From: CAVPFA01 sp963703655
Lineage (GTDB): Bacteria > Actinomycetota > Acidimicrobiia > Acidimicrobiales > Bog-793
DNA: 64,000 bases
Assembly: GCA_963703655.1 (NCBI GenBank)
Contig: CAVPFA010000004.1
Coordinates: 186,001-250,000, forward strand
Direction of reading: 5' to 3'
This document shows positions 35,253-43,854 of this stretch, one piece after another. The notes beneath the pieces were generated by a model. That model saw only the letters and a list, made by a program, of their open reading frames with translations, was not told where the DNA came from and did no database searches. Both the position numbers and the translations under genes were made by a program. Within the stretch, counting starts at the first letter, position 1, and every line of letters begins with the position of its first letter.

Positions 35253-36050
35253 TCATGCCCCCCTCCTCCGTCCTAGCCGTTGTCGTGCTCGATATAGACG
35301 CGACTCAACGACTCCGTAGTCGAGTCCGAGTATCTCTGCGATTTCGTCGATGGAATAGTTCTCCGCTACGAGAAGCATGATTGCCTCGTTGGTCTTGTCG
35401 TGAAGAGGCTCGATCAACTCGGCGACCCTGCGCCGAGAGGACTCAGCCCCAGCGACAAGCTCAGCAGGGTCATCGACTGTGCTCTCGTGGAGCCGCGTCT
35501 CGTCAAGTTCTGAATCGAAGCGAGAAAGTGAGGTTGTCCGGTGCCCTGCAGATTGCTCGGATCGCCACTTCCGATACAGGTTGGGAAATTGAAAGAGTAG
35601 ACAGTTGCCGATGAAGAAAGTGGTGAGGGAGGCACCTTTGGCGGAATCCCACTGGCCCCGCTTGAGAACCTTGTCTCTGAAGTGGACGATGGCGTCAGCT
35701 ACACAGTCTGAGGCCAATACGAGTGCTTCGTCCCGAGGGATTCCGCCTGGGGGCGGTTCAGGGACTTGACGATGCCGTTGCTTGAGCTTTCCGAAAACCT
35801 GACCCGTCACGACCCATGCCCGCATCACGGTGTAGCCGTACTCGACGAGGGCCCTTGAGACCTGGCGCCACGAGTCGCCCTCGAATCCTTCGACCGACAA
35901 CCGCAGCATCAGCTCGGTATCGGCCACAAGACGGGCGAGGTGCTGGGCTTCCTTGCTGCTTTCGAAAGCTTCCAGCTCAGCGATCTCAATAGCAGCAGGT
36001 TGTATCCCCGAGTGCCCTAACCCTCCTTCGATGCCTGCGCCTCGGTCCAT
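35253..36050 (-). CDS. sigma-70-family (ECF-like) RNA polymerase sigma factor
   Basis: 265 residues, ATG 36050. The N-terminal part is helical and weakly region-2-like (KGASLTTFFIGNCLLFQFPNLYRKW at residues ~135-160 is the typical sequence before the -10-recognition helices). A linker with SLSRFDSELDE precedes region 4 (NEAIMLLVAENYSIDEIAEILGLDYGVVESRLYRARQRL), a clear HTH. The ~70 extra N-terminal residues are unlike standard ECF factors. No anti-sigma gene is adjacent. Confidence 0.75.
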   Translation of the reverse strand: MDRGAGIEGGLGHSGIQPAAIEIAELEAFESSKEAQHLARLVADTELMLRLSVEGFEGDSWRQVSRALVEYGYTVMRAWVVTGQVFGKLKQRHRQVPEPPPGGIPRDEALVLASDCVADAIVHFRDKVLKRGQWDSAKGASLTTFFIGNCLLFQFPNLYRKWRSEQSAGHRTTSLSRFDSELDETRLHESTVDDPAELVAGAESSRRRVAELIEPLHDKTNEAIMLLVAENYSIDEIAEILGLDYGVVESRLYRARQRLGRRRGA

Positions 36051-36212
36051 AGTTGTCGCCTGACCTGCTCGCCCGCGACAGCGGCTCTGTCGTCGACACT
36101 CAGCTCATAGTCGTCGATGCTCGAGATTCCCGCGGTGCTGTCACAATAATTCCGAAGACCCGAATACGTGTTTGGCTCTTCCCACAAAACACCTGGTCAG
36201 TACCAGTATCGT

Positions 36213-36239
36213 ACACTATCTGAAGTCTGCTGATAGTGT
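36213..36239 (+). promoter_or_regulatory. inverted repeat at a likely leaderless promoter
   Basis: ACACTATC and GATAGTGT form a perfect 8-bp inverted repeat with an 11-nt spacer, ending eleven bases before the ATG at 36250. A -10-like TATATG at 36240-36245 would place transcription start at the ATG. This looks like an operator overlapping the promoter of the coiled-coil/wHTH gene, possibly for its own product. Confidence 0.5.
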
Positions 36240-36249
36240 TATATGCTCC

Positions 36250-36789
36250 ATGTCCTCGACTGTCGAGCAGACCCTAGAGTCAGCGTTGGCGGAAGCCAGG
36301 GCGGCCCTCGCTGTAGCCGAACTCAGGCGCGCATCGGCAGAAAACCTGGTGACAGAACTACGAACCGAGGTCGCGGGTTTGGAGGCGGCAATCGCTCGGC
36401 GAAGGCAAGATTCTCGCCCAGCAGCGGCTCCCGGACCACTCTCGATGTACTCGACTCTGCGCCCGGTGGAGTCCGCCTCAGCACTCTCGAGCGCCGACCC
36501 AGCGGTCGCCGGTGTCGCGACCCTGGTCCTAGTTCTGATGGAGGCGCATCGCGACTGGGCGACGAAGAAGAGGGCAACAGCTGTTGAGCTAGTCCTACGG
36601 GTTGCAGCGAGGCCCGTTCATCGGACGGATATCGCGGAGATTCTGCAACGTGTGGGGAGGCCTAAAGACAATCTCCGTGAGGTGTCGGCTGCGCTTGCAT
36701 ACCTGCACCGGATAGGCAAGGCAAAGCCCGTCGGCGACGGGATCTGGGCGCATGCCGATGGTGCAAATCGGTACGTGGAGAACGAATAG
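36250..36789 (+). CDS. coiled-coil plus winged-helix-like DNA-binding protein
   Basis: 179 residues from ATG 36250. The N-terminal ~50 residues form a coiled coil (LAEARAALAVAELRRASAENL). After a linker, the C-terminal ~65 residues look like a winged helix (RPVHRTDIAEILQRVGRPKDNLREVSAALAYLHRIG, then a short beta wing KAKPVGDGIWAH). Predicted: a dimeric regulator or nucleoid-type DNA-binding protein. The inverted repeat just upstream suggests self-regulation. No known family name. Confidence 0.6.
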   Translation: MSSTVEQTLESALAEARAALAVAELRRASAENLVTELRTEVAGLEAAIARRRQDSRPAAAPGPLSMYSTLRPVESASALSSADPAVAGVATLVLVLMEAHRDWATKKRATAVELVLRVAARPVHRTDIAEILQRVGRPKDNLREVSAALAYLHRIGKAKPVGDGIWAHADGANRYVENE

Positions 36790-36855
36790 CGGGCTTAAAG
36801 GCGGTGATCGCAAGTGTCTGACAGTGCGTCAGTCCCATGGACGACAAGCGCGACA

Positions 36856-37359
36856 TCAGTCTCCCTGATCCTCCTCGCCCTGCGCTTCAATCGACTCCTT
36901 GAGCTCTTGGATCGGTTCAGTGATTATGCCCACGCCCGGTACTGCGCCGAGACTGCCGAGAATGATGTTGCCCCATTGAAATGCCTTTTTGACCCAGCGA
37001 ATGCCGGGGAGTCGGCCCAACGCTCTGCGAAAACCCGACACTTTGACCCGAAGACCGCTACCTGCAAGACCAACCTGGCGCAATGGTCCATCAAAGGTCT
37101 CTCCACTGTCCCCAAGAAGCACGGGGGAGAGTCGCAGCACCGACTCCAGCAGATCGTTGTACGCGATGATCAAGAGTTCACGCATCTCCGAATCAGTCAC
37201 GTAGGGATCAACTGCCGCGTTGGCAAGTTGGGCAAGGACGTCAGGTCGCACTCCGTTATTGATCAAGTCGCTGTTGACGCCCGCCCCCAAGGACACACCC
37301 ATGAGGGCGTAGGTCTCCTCAACAGTGGCAACGATCTGCTGTCTCTCCTCGAAGCTCAT
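36856..37359 (-). CDS. unknown protein with one C-terminal membrane segment
   Basis: 167 residues from ATG 37359 (AGGGG upstream); the longer frame to 37536 overlaps a decayed transporter and is not used. The helical N-terminal domain (SFEERQQIVATVEETYALMG) resembles a DUF of unknown function. A hydrophobic stretch (IILGSLGAVPGVGIITEPI) lies near the end, followed by an acidic tail. It is possibly membrane-anchored with a cytosolic N-terminus. Not recognised. Confidence 0.5.
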   Translation of the reverse strand: MSFEERQQIVATVEETYALMGVSLGAGVNSDLINNGVRPDVLAQLANAAVDPYVTDSEMRELLIIAYNDLLESVLRLSPVLLGDSGETFDGPLRQVGLAGSGLRVKVSGFRRALGRLPGIRWVKKAFQWGNIILGSLGAVPGVGIITEPIQELKESIEAQGEEDQGD

Positions 37360-37469
37360 GACACCCCTTTCGTCGCGGGCGAGCCAATCCGACCACGTCG
37401 CTGCCAGTTTGTCACGTGGCGTCCAGCCGTACGAGGGCCCGGATGCGTTCCCAGCAGGTTCAGCGGCTT

Positions 37470-37867
37470 GGTCCCGGAGTCTTGGCGTTGATGAGGATCC
37501 CCACAGGGACAGCGGCGACGAGCAGGACTGCAGCACCCCGGATCATTGCAACGGCGAAGCCATGAACCGTTCCCATCGCGACGGTCGTCGCAGCATGGGA
37601 AGCGAGGTCGCGGCCGTGGCGGTAGCCGCAAAGGCATTAATCAAGGCCGGCGCCAATCGACGAACCGAGTTGGCTGGCGGCACTGGTCCCCGATGCGCCC
37701 GCTCCGGTGCCGGCCGGCATGACTGCCCGTAGCGCCGTGCTGAGGGCGGCGGATGCTGCGACGTCGGTGCTGATTCCCTCGACAATCGTGGCGACGAAGA
37801 TCAGCGGCAGATAATGACTGCTCGGTGTGCGAAATACGAGGGGGAGGAGGCGAACGGCCTCGACCAC
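37470..37867 (-). pseudogene. remnant of an MFS (EmrB/QacA-type) transporter C-terminus
   Basis: Segments in three successive frames resemble the last helices of drug-proton antiporters: PSSHYLPLIFVATIVEG...; GTGAGASGTSAASQLGSSIGAGL; INAFAATATAAT; then VHGFAVAMIRGAAVLLVAAV. At least two frameshifts separate them and the first ten or so helices are missing. It is a decayed fragment, next to another transposase fragment upstream. Confidence 0.6.
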
Positions 37868-37904
37868 GATGCTGCCGATGACGAGCCATCGTTCCGATGA
37901 GATT

Positions 37905-38096
37905 CGTCGTGCGGCAGGCGAGGCAGTGGCGAACAGGCAGGCGATGGATCGCTAGCAACGCGTCGAGATCGTCCTCAAGGCAGGCCACCGCAGAAGTGAA
38001 GGCATCGGACTCCTTGTCGCCGACCCCGATGTGCAATAGGTGCTTTTGGCTGTCGGCATCGATGCCCCAGCAGACCCACCTCACACGGATTCGCAT
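37905..38096 (-). pseudogene. internally deleted remnant of an IS256-family transposase
   Basis: Reads VCWGIDADSQKHLLHIGVG then KESDAF, fused directly to AVACLEDDLDALLAIHRLPV and ACRTTNLI. These match two separate stretches of the intact IS256 transposase in this window (45288-46580), with about 115 residues between them deleted. It is an old relative, not a recent copy, given the substitutions. Confidence 0.8.
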
Positions 38097-38618
38097 CGGG
38101 CAATTTGATTCAACCCAGATTCAACCTCACGATGCGACGACCAGCCACTAACGACGAAGATTGGCCACTGTCCATTCTCGCTAAGGCCCAGCGTGAGCCA
38201 AGTATCTGCGACAACCACCTGGTCACCTAGGCTATCGTGGGAAGGCGCAACAACCCGTTAGCAGTGCGTGCTCCTTGCGTTCTTCGCACTCCGTCGCTCA
38301 CGTCCTACTGCCGTGTTTCGTGCTCGCGGGCCGACTGGACGTGGTCGAGCAGGCCAGTCGTTGTTGGCGCGTCCGGGCTGTCGCGTTCATCGCCGTCGAG
38401 GTCAACGTGCACACGAAGGCATTCCGCGGCGCCCCCGAGGGCGTCCGCGAGGATGAGGTCGGAACTGGTTCGGAGTCATCTTCCAGTGTGCAACGACGAC
38501 GGCGCCTGAGGCGTGCCCGCCGGGTCGTCTGCGCTGACGATCCTGGTCAGGCGGCCGATGCTGCGGCGGCACCCTTCACACAAGCCGAAAGGGCACCTGT
38601 GCGGCACGATAGTGACCT
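38097..38618. other. region without recognised genes
   Basis: About 520 bp between the transposase remnant and a nuclease-like gene. Open frames exist on the plus strand (for example 38275-38655), but they are Arg-rich or lack ribosome sites and resemble nothing. Possibly decayed sequence. Confidence 0.35.
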
Positions 38619-39038
38619 ATGGGAGCCCATGAGGAGTATGGGAGGCGCGTCGTGAGCGCCGCGGCGGGCGCAAACTACTGCGGGTTCGGTCCAGAGTGCC
38701 GAGTTGAGCTCGGGGCAGGCCCCGGGGGTTCAATCGACTGCGTGATTAGGCCCAACATTGCGGTCGAGATCGAGGCTCGTGTTGCGAAACAGGTCCGCGG
38801 TGCCGTGCTCGACCTCATGTGCCATCCCTATCCGAAGAAGCTGCTGGTCCTGCTTCCCGCCCACGCCATGAACCCGCAGCTCACCGCCATCCAGTGCCGT
38901 CATATCTTGAAGCGCTTCCTGGCTGAGGCTGACTTTCGAGTGGTGTTGTTATCGGGCAAGGGTGGTGACGAGCACCACGACGAAGACGTTCCACTGGTTC
39001 GCACCGCGCTGAACGAGCTGGAAATCGCGGTCGTGTGA
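38619..39038 (+). CDS. possible PD-(D/E)XK-fold nuclease-like protein
   Basis: 139 residues; ATG 38619 with a -10-like GATAGT seven bases upstream suggests a leaderless start (GTG 38652 is an alternative). The arrangement GGSIDCVIRPNIAVEIEARVAKQVRGAVLDLMCHPYPKKLLVLLP fits a compact restriction-endonuclease fold: an acidic residue on one strand, then E-x-E on the next, then a helix with basic residues. No exact D...ExK is present, so activity is uncertain. The next gene downstream is a clearer but frameshifted nuclease-like protein. They may have formed a set. Confidence 0.5.
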   Translation: MGAHEEYGRRVVSAAAGANYCGFGPECRVELGAGPGGSIDCVIRPNIAVEIEARVAKQVRGAVLDLMCHPYPKKLLVLLPAHAMNPQLTAIQCRHILKRFLAEADFRVVLLSGKGGDEHHDEDVPLVRTALNELEIAVV

Positions 39039-39064
39039 GTTCGAACCGCTAGCGCTCCGAATCG

Positions 39065-39663
39065 TTGACCCGCTTCGATACGCCGACGCCCGCACCTCTC
39101 AGACAAAGCGCGACCTTCGCCGTCGACGAGAGCATCGTGGCCTCGTGCCTGGATGCCGACTCGGCCCGAGACCGGGCCTTCGCAAGTGGCTGGCGCGGGG
39201 GTCTGGGCAGCCTGACGGTCCGCGAGCGAGCCGCCATCGCTGGCGTGACCGGTCATGTGGCTGAATCAGTCGTCGAAGTGCTCCTCGAAACGTTGGATTG
39301 GGCGCCGTTGTGGCATTTGACTCGGTCTGGGTGGCACGGCGTCGACCTTGTGCTCCTCGCCCCTGGGGATCTCGTCGTTGCCGTTGAGGTGAAGCTCTCG
39401 TGGCGGGACGAATTCCTCGCTTGTCGCGCGGCGAGCTGGCGCAAATGAGCGCTGGATGGATCGACAAGACGGACAATCCAGGAATGGCCGATCTGGGTCT
39501 GGCGAGCAGCGACGTCTACGGTGGCGTGGTCGTCGTGAACTTCGCCGACCTCACATGGCGGGCGGCGCTGACTCGTGACTTCCTGGTCTTCGAGCCGGTG
39601 TCGCGGCTGAGCCAACTGCGGGACCTCGCCTGGCTTCCGGCATCCTCCGGTCAACCGGGATGA
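39065..39663 (+). pseudogene. frameshifted PD-(D/E)XK nuclease-like gene
   Basis: The first frame (ATG 39065) reads to GVDLVLLAPGDLVVAVEVK, a clean D...E-x-K nuclease motif, and then runs out at 39448 (LSWRDEFLACRAASWRK). The second phase from 39400 continues naturally: GRIPRLSRGELAQMSAGWID ... DVYGGVVVVNFADLTWRAAL. One or two bases lost around 39390 explain the break. The restored product is about 200 residues. Likely a DNA-damaging accessory enzyme by fold, now broken or misread. Confidence 0.7.
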
Positions 39664-39710
39664 CCCTTTACCACCGGGCCTGCCTCGAACCTCGCTCGCG
39701 TTGGCCGCCC

Positions 39711-41471
39711 TCAACGGTCCCCGGCACGCTGAAGCAGATGGAGTGCCGTGAGTCGGGCCAGGTGGTACGGGGTGAAGTCACAAGAGGCGAAGCCATTGAG
39801 GACCTCACGAATGCGAAAAGCTCGAGCCGCGCCTGGTAACAGAGGCACACGAGCGGCGTCGCCCGTTGCTCCGAGGGCCAAGAACCGATCGCGGTGACGG
39901 ACGTACTCCCAATGAGCCGGCCGGGTTCCTGCGCCGCGGGCGGCAGCATCGGCTCTCGTACGGAGCTGGGCGTGCTCGTAGTTGAGCATCGGCAGCAGCG
40001 CCTCGGACTCGTCGAAGTCGTGGATCGGGCCGCTACCGGTTGGTGGACTCGGTTGCGCCCTGCCGGTCAGATCCGCCCGGACCGACCGAATCCGTGCAAG
40101 CAACTGGAGGCCTATCGAGCGCCCGCCTGCCGCCTCGACCATCGCCGCCTCGGCCTCAGCGAGGGCGTTCAGGGCAGCGTCGATCCACTCTTGCTTGGCG
40201 AGGAGCCGGGTGTCAGGGAGCCGGCGCATGTGGACCAGGACGCGACCGAGCGACTCGGCGACGACGAGCCGCTGCTCGGCTTCCACGTTTTCAGCCGTGG
40301 CGAAGTCCAAGGTGTGGCTCAGCAAATCTCGGGCGGCTCGCAGTCTGCCGCGCATCCATAGGCATGCGCCCTGGCGTTCTTGCCGGGCGGCCACCTCGCT
40401 CGGTTGCGATCCGGCGTAGGCAAGGCTCCAATGTTGTGCCGCGCGTCTGTAGCGACCTGCCGCCCAAAGGGACTCCGCTGCCCATCCATGCTCTTCGGTG
40501 TCAAGAGTGCGGCCAACCAGCCGTTCCCAAACGATGCCGCGGAGTCCGACCATGACGAAGAAGCGGGTCGTAGCTCGCGCCCGTGCCGCTGGGGATAGCA
40601 CCACGGGCGCGATCGGGGCCTTCTGTGCAGTCGGTGGGTCGGGGATCGCGGGCAAGGCCCAGGCGTTGGCGACCAGGTTCAGTACCTCCCGGGTGGGAGC
40701 GTTGAGTTGGTAGACGTCGGCGCCGCCGACGTCCGCGAAGATGCGTAGCTGTTTCCGCTCGCAGGCCTTGCCGCTGATCAGACCCCAGTCGGCTGAATGG
40801 TTGACCCACACCACCCGCCGCGCCCTGACCAGCTCCCTGCTGGATGCGTCACGCCAATAGGGGTCGACATCGAAGTAGTCCAGTCCGCTGTAGCCCACGA
40901 CGACGACGAGGTCGGTCTCGGCGAGCACGTCGTCGAGCGCCTTTTTCTGGTGGTCGTCGAAGCCGCCTTCGATCCGCCCCACCCGGGCCCCCAGGGTTTC
41001 CACGCCGCCGGCATCTGTAAACGAGCCGTGTATGTGGACGATCCGATCCTGGTCGCCACCGGAGCGCTCGATGCAGGTGTCGAAGTTCGCCGTGACGTGA
41101 CGTCCACCTTGCTGGGTGTGCTCGGCGAAGAACCGGTGATTCTCGTTCGGCGGGGGATCCCGAAGGTCGGCGAGTAGCCCATCGAGCACGCCGCTACCGT
41201 GTTCGGCGGCCGCGGCATCGAGTACCGACTCCAGCCGCGGTCGGTACCGTGGGAGACATAGTGCCGCGTACGCACCTCGTAGGCCGTCGAGAAGGGCCTC
41301 GGGCTCGAATGCCTGTGCAATCGCTCGATCCGTCAGGGCATAGCCGAGCGGACCCTGAGTCGGGCGGTCGCCGCTGATGCCTGCTCCTGACCAAAAGGTC
41401 ACCCGCCCAGGCGAAGCGGCGAGCAACTCTCGCGCCATGGAGCGGAGCTGCGATTGGAGATCATCGAGCAT
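39711..41471 (-). CDS. SIR2-domain NADase-like protein with C-terminal TPR-like helices; candidate defense effector
   Basis: 586 residues from ATG 41471; a GTG six codons upstream is possible. Residues ~1-230 form a SIR2-like Rossmann domain: SGAGIS (28-33), TANFD (127-131), HIHGS (146-150) with the catalytic-type histidine, and VVVVGYSGLDYFD (189-201). Residues ~260-586 are an array of helical hairpins resembling TPRs (AAESLWAAGRYRRAAQHWSLAY). In known phage-defense proteins, such SIR2 domains degrade NAD+ when the helical part senses infection. A heavily decayed gene lies immediately upstream on the same strand, so a partner may have been lost. Single-gene operation cannot be excluded. Confidence 0.78.
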   Translation of the reverse strand: MLDDLQSQLRSMARELLAASPGRVTFWSGAGISGDRPTQGPLGYALTDRAIAQAFEPEALLDGLRGAYAALCLPRYRPRLESVLDAAAAEHGSGVLDGLLADLRDPPPNENHRFFAEHTQQGGRHVTANFDTCIERSGGDQDRIVHIHGSFTDAGGVETLGARVGRIEGGFDDHQKKALDDVLAETDLVVVVGYSGLDYFDVDPYWRDASSRELVRARRVVWVNHSADWGLISGKACERKQLRIFADVGGADVYQLNAPTREVLNLVANAWALPAIPDPPTAQKAPIAPVVLSPAARARATTRFFVMVGLRGIVWERLVGRTLDTEEHGWAAESLWAAGRYRRAAQHWSLAYAGSQPSEVAARQERQGACLWMRGRLRAARDLLSHTLDFATAENVEAEQRLVVAESLGRVLVHMRRLPDTRLLAKQEWIDAALNALAEAEAAMVEAAGGRSIGLQLLARIRSVRADLTGRAQPSPPTGSGPIHDFDESEALLPMLNYEHAQLRTRADAAARGAGTRPAHWEYVRHRDRFLALGATGDAARVPLLPGAARAFRIREVLNGFASCDFTPYHLARLTALHLLQRAGDR

Positions 41472-41718
41472 GGCATGAGTGTTACGCACTCCGTCTTTCA
41501 GCGCCGGTCCTTGACACGCGTTGCTGTGACCGAACCGCCTTGGTCGAGGAACACGAAGCCTTGCCTGACGTGAGGGTGGCCGCGCAGATGACCCGTCGTC
41601 CCGATTCTGAAGGAAACTGAGCCTGGCGCGTGATGCCTGAGGTCCGTCAGGGCCGCGGGCAACCTTCATGCCAGTCCGATGCGAATAGAAGTGTCGATGG
41701 CTGCTTGCGTGACTCGCA

Positions 41719-42405
41719 CTAGCGCCAGTTGTGCGTAGTCGAGAGAGCGACGACGGGATGGTCGGGGGCGTCCGGGTCGTCCATGACCTCGGCGATTGCG
41801 GCGGCCCACGTCGAGAGGTCGAGCGACTCCATGAAGAGTTCGTACAGCGCTCCAGGGTGGAGACGAAGGCCACGGGAGCCTCGTCGAAGGGTGATGACGG
41901 TGTCGGTCGCGGTGAGGTTGTCATTCGCGGCCGGAAGGGAATCTCGCCGACAAACCCGAGACACTCGAGCTGGGCGGTGATGCGGTCCGGTACCACGGTG
42001 ATGTCGAAGCCGAGATAGTCGCACATGAGCAGCGCTGCCTGGTGCGCGGCGGGATCGGAAACAGCGCGAAGGGCATGACCGACGGCGCGAAGTCGTGGTT
42101 GCGGGTTACGCTCGCGACACGGACGTGGTGGAGGGCGGACTGGATTCCCGCCTGCTGGGTCGCTGCCTGTCGCGCGGCGTTGAACTCGGCGATCAGGTCC
42201 GCCGCGGGGGCGTCTACGCGGGTCCGCCCGAGCGTGTCGAAGGAAAGGCGGTCAACGCTCGTGAGGACGAGATCGCGGTGCCGGCGACGCCGTGATCGAC
42301 GTCTGCCTCGATGGCGGCCACAAACGTGCGGATGTGGGTTCGGCACCGTGTCGTCGGGATGACGATGCGATTGCAAGGGCGATCGGGCAGCTCGCCACCG
42401 GTCAT
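41719..42405 (-). pseudogene. decayed gene upstream of the SIR2 gene, several frameshifts
   Basis: Coding-like sequence runs through at least four phase changes on the minus strand: RIVIPTTRCRTHIRTFVAAI near the start, LTSVDRLSFDTLGRTRVDAP, then MCDYLGFDITVVPDRITAQL, and finally ANDNLTATDTVITLRRGSRG ending ALSTTHNWR at 41719. The joined product would be about 230 residues, mixed alpha/beta. I do not recognise it. Same strand and only ~250 bp from the SIR2 start, so it may be the former partner (sensor or regulator). Confidence 0.55.
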
Positions 42406-42483
42406 GAGCGCCTCGATGGCGGCATCGCCATGCGCTTCGAGGTCGTTCCTTAGTTGGTCGCGCGATGGGCAAAGCTAGTTGTC

Positions 42484-42980
42484 ATGGACGGAGACATTCC
42501 CGATCGCTTCCAGCAGGAAGGCTGGCGAGGCGAGCTGCGCCGCGTCGAACGTTGGCATCGCCGAGCGTCCGTGGCGCTCGACCGCCAGGCACAAGGCGGC
42601 GACCCTGACGACGCCGTCGACTTCCTCTACGCTTTCTTTCAAGCCGCGTACCATCTGCGGGACTGGGTGCTGAAGAGCGGTGTCGCGAGCCAGGCTACGT
42701 TGGACCAGCTCTTTCACGAGACTCCCGCGCTTGGGTTCTGCCGCGACGTTTGCAACGGGTCGAAACACCTCATCCTGGACACGACGCACAAGACCGCTCG
42801 GGCCGGCTGATGCGTGAATACGTCCCAGCCAGCTCTTCCGCCCCAAGCAGCGGCACGCGGCTCCGGCTCCTAGCCTTCGAGGCACGTGCCGGTGGCGTCA
42901 CCTACCAGGCCATCGACGAGCTGATGAACGAGGTTCTTTCGGCCTGGCGAACCTTCTCCAACTCCGTCTTATCGACGTGA
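42484..42980 (+). pseudogene. frameshifted unknown helical gene
   Basis: ATG 42484 (MDGDIPDRFQQEGWRGELRR) reads to KTARAG* at 42810. One base out of phase, the sequence continues LMREYVPASSSAPSSG ... ELMNEVLSAWRTFSNSVL to 42980. The restored length is about 165 residues. The core FLYAFFQAAYHLRDWVLKSG ... CRDVCNGSKHLIL is HEPN-like in style, with helices and conserved polar residues, but I cannot name the family. Confidence 0.5.
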
Positions 42981-43264
42981 TGGAAAGGGAGGCTGCTCTG
43001 GAACCGATCTCCCGACACGGAGAAGGTCGAGGCACAACGAGGTCAGCGAGCCGTTCCCGCAACGATCGCAGAGGCTCTCGGCAGCGCTAGGCACCGTCCT
43101 TTGGGTTGGAGGATATGCGACGTCACGGAAGATTACGGCGCCAGCGGTGACCAGACGCGCCATGGCCAATCAAGCCTTCGAGGCAGACATCCTCCTCTGT
43201 GCTCGATTCGCTGCCCGTCAGGATGGCTCCTTGTGCGCGCTCCGGACGGCGCGAGGATGCTCTC

Positions 43265-43795
43265 ATGGCTGCTCAGGACTGGGAGCGAGAGATCCGGGTT
43301 GCTGCGGGTAGCGGTGACCGGCGCGGCTCGGCTCGGATGCTTCCCGATGCTGCACGATCGAACGTGCTGTCCACCGAGACCCTGCAGGACTTGATCAACG
43401 ACATCTGGGTTATGCAGGACCACCCCGCTGGCCCGCCCGGTTACGGGGCGCTCACCGACGATGAGTGGGTAGAAGTTTTCACCGCGGCAGGCCAGTTCGT
43501 GATGCCACGGAAGCTGCGGTTCGAGGTCACGGACCCCATGCGGATCTTTCGGGCTGCTCCCCAGGAACGTGCTCGAGGGATGTCGTGGTGCAACTCATGG
43601 CAGATGGCAGATGGGTTTCGTCAGCCGCACCGGTCCCACCCTGGCTGGGAGACTTGGGGCACCGACCTGCCCTGGTCCTCGGTGCTGGCGGTCCTCTACC
43701 GACCGAGCGACGGTGTCCTCGGCGCGCCCCTCGGATCAACCCGCGAGGTCGTGGTGGACCCGAAGCGACTGCCGGCTCACCTCGAGGTCTGCTGA
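43265..43795 (+). CDS. unknown protein, possibly ADP-ribosyltransferase-like fold
   Basis: 176 residues from ATG 43265. The second half carries IFRAAPQERARGMSWCNSWQMADGF ... LAVLYRPSDGV ... REVVVDPKRL. That spacing (fR-G/A ... rGmSWt ... A..F ... vLA ... E/VVVDP) recurs in a family of uncharacterised bacterial proteins and is reminiscent of ART/RES-type folds. No catalytic assignment is safe. It lies 60 bp before the next gene on the same strand. Confidence 0.5.
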   Translation: MAAQDWEREIRVAAGSGDRRGSARMLPDAARSNVLSTETLQDLINDIWVMQDHPAGPPGYGALTDDEWVEVFTAAGQFVMPRKLRFEVTDPMRIFRAAPQERARGMSWCNSWQMADGFRQPHRSHPGWETWGTDLPWSSVLAVLYRPSDGVLGAPLGSTREVVVDPKRLPAHLEVC

Positions 43796-43854
43796 GCGGG
43801 TAGGAACCGGATCCCCCGTGAAGGCAGCGGACACCCCGGCTGTAGGTTTTCAAC

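Noticed and set aside
39711..42026. 771-residue version of the SIR2 protein
   Set aside because: The first ~185 residues are frame-shifted sequence of the decayed upstream gene; the SIR2 domain starts naturally at 41471.
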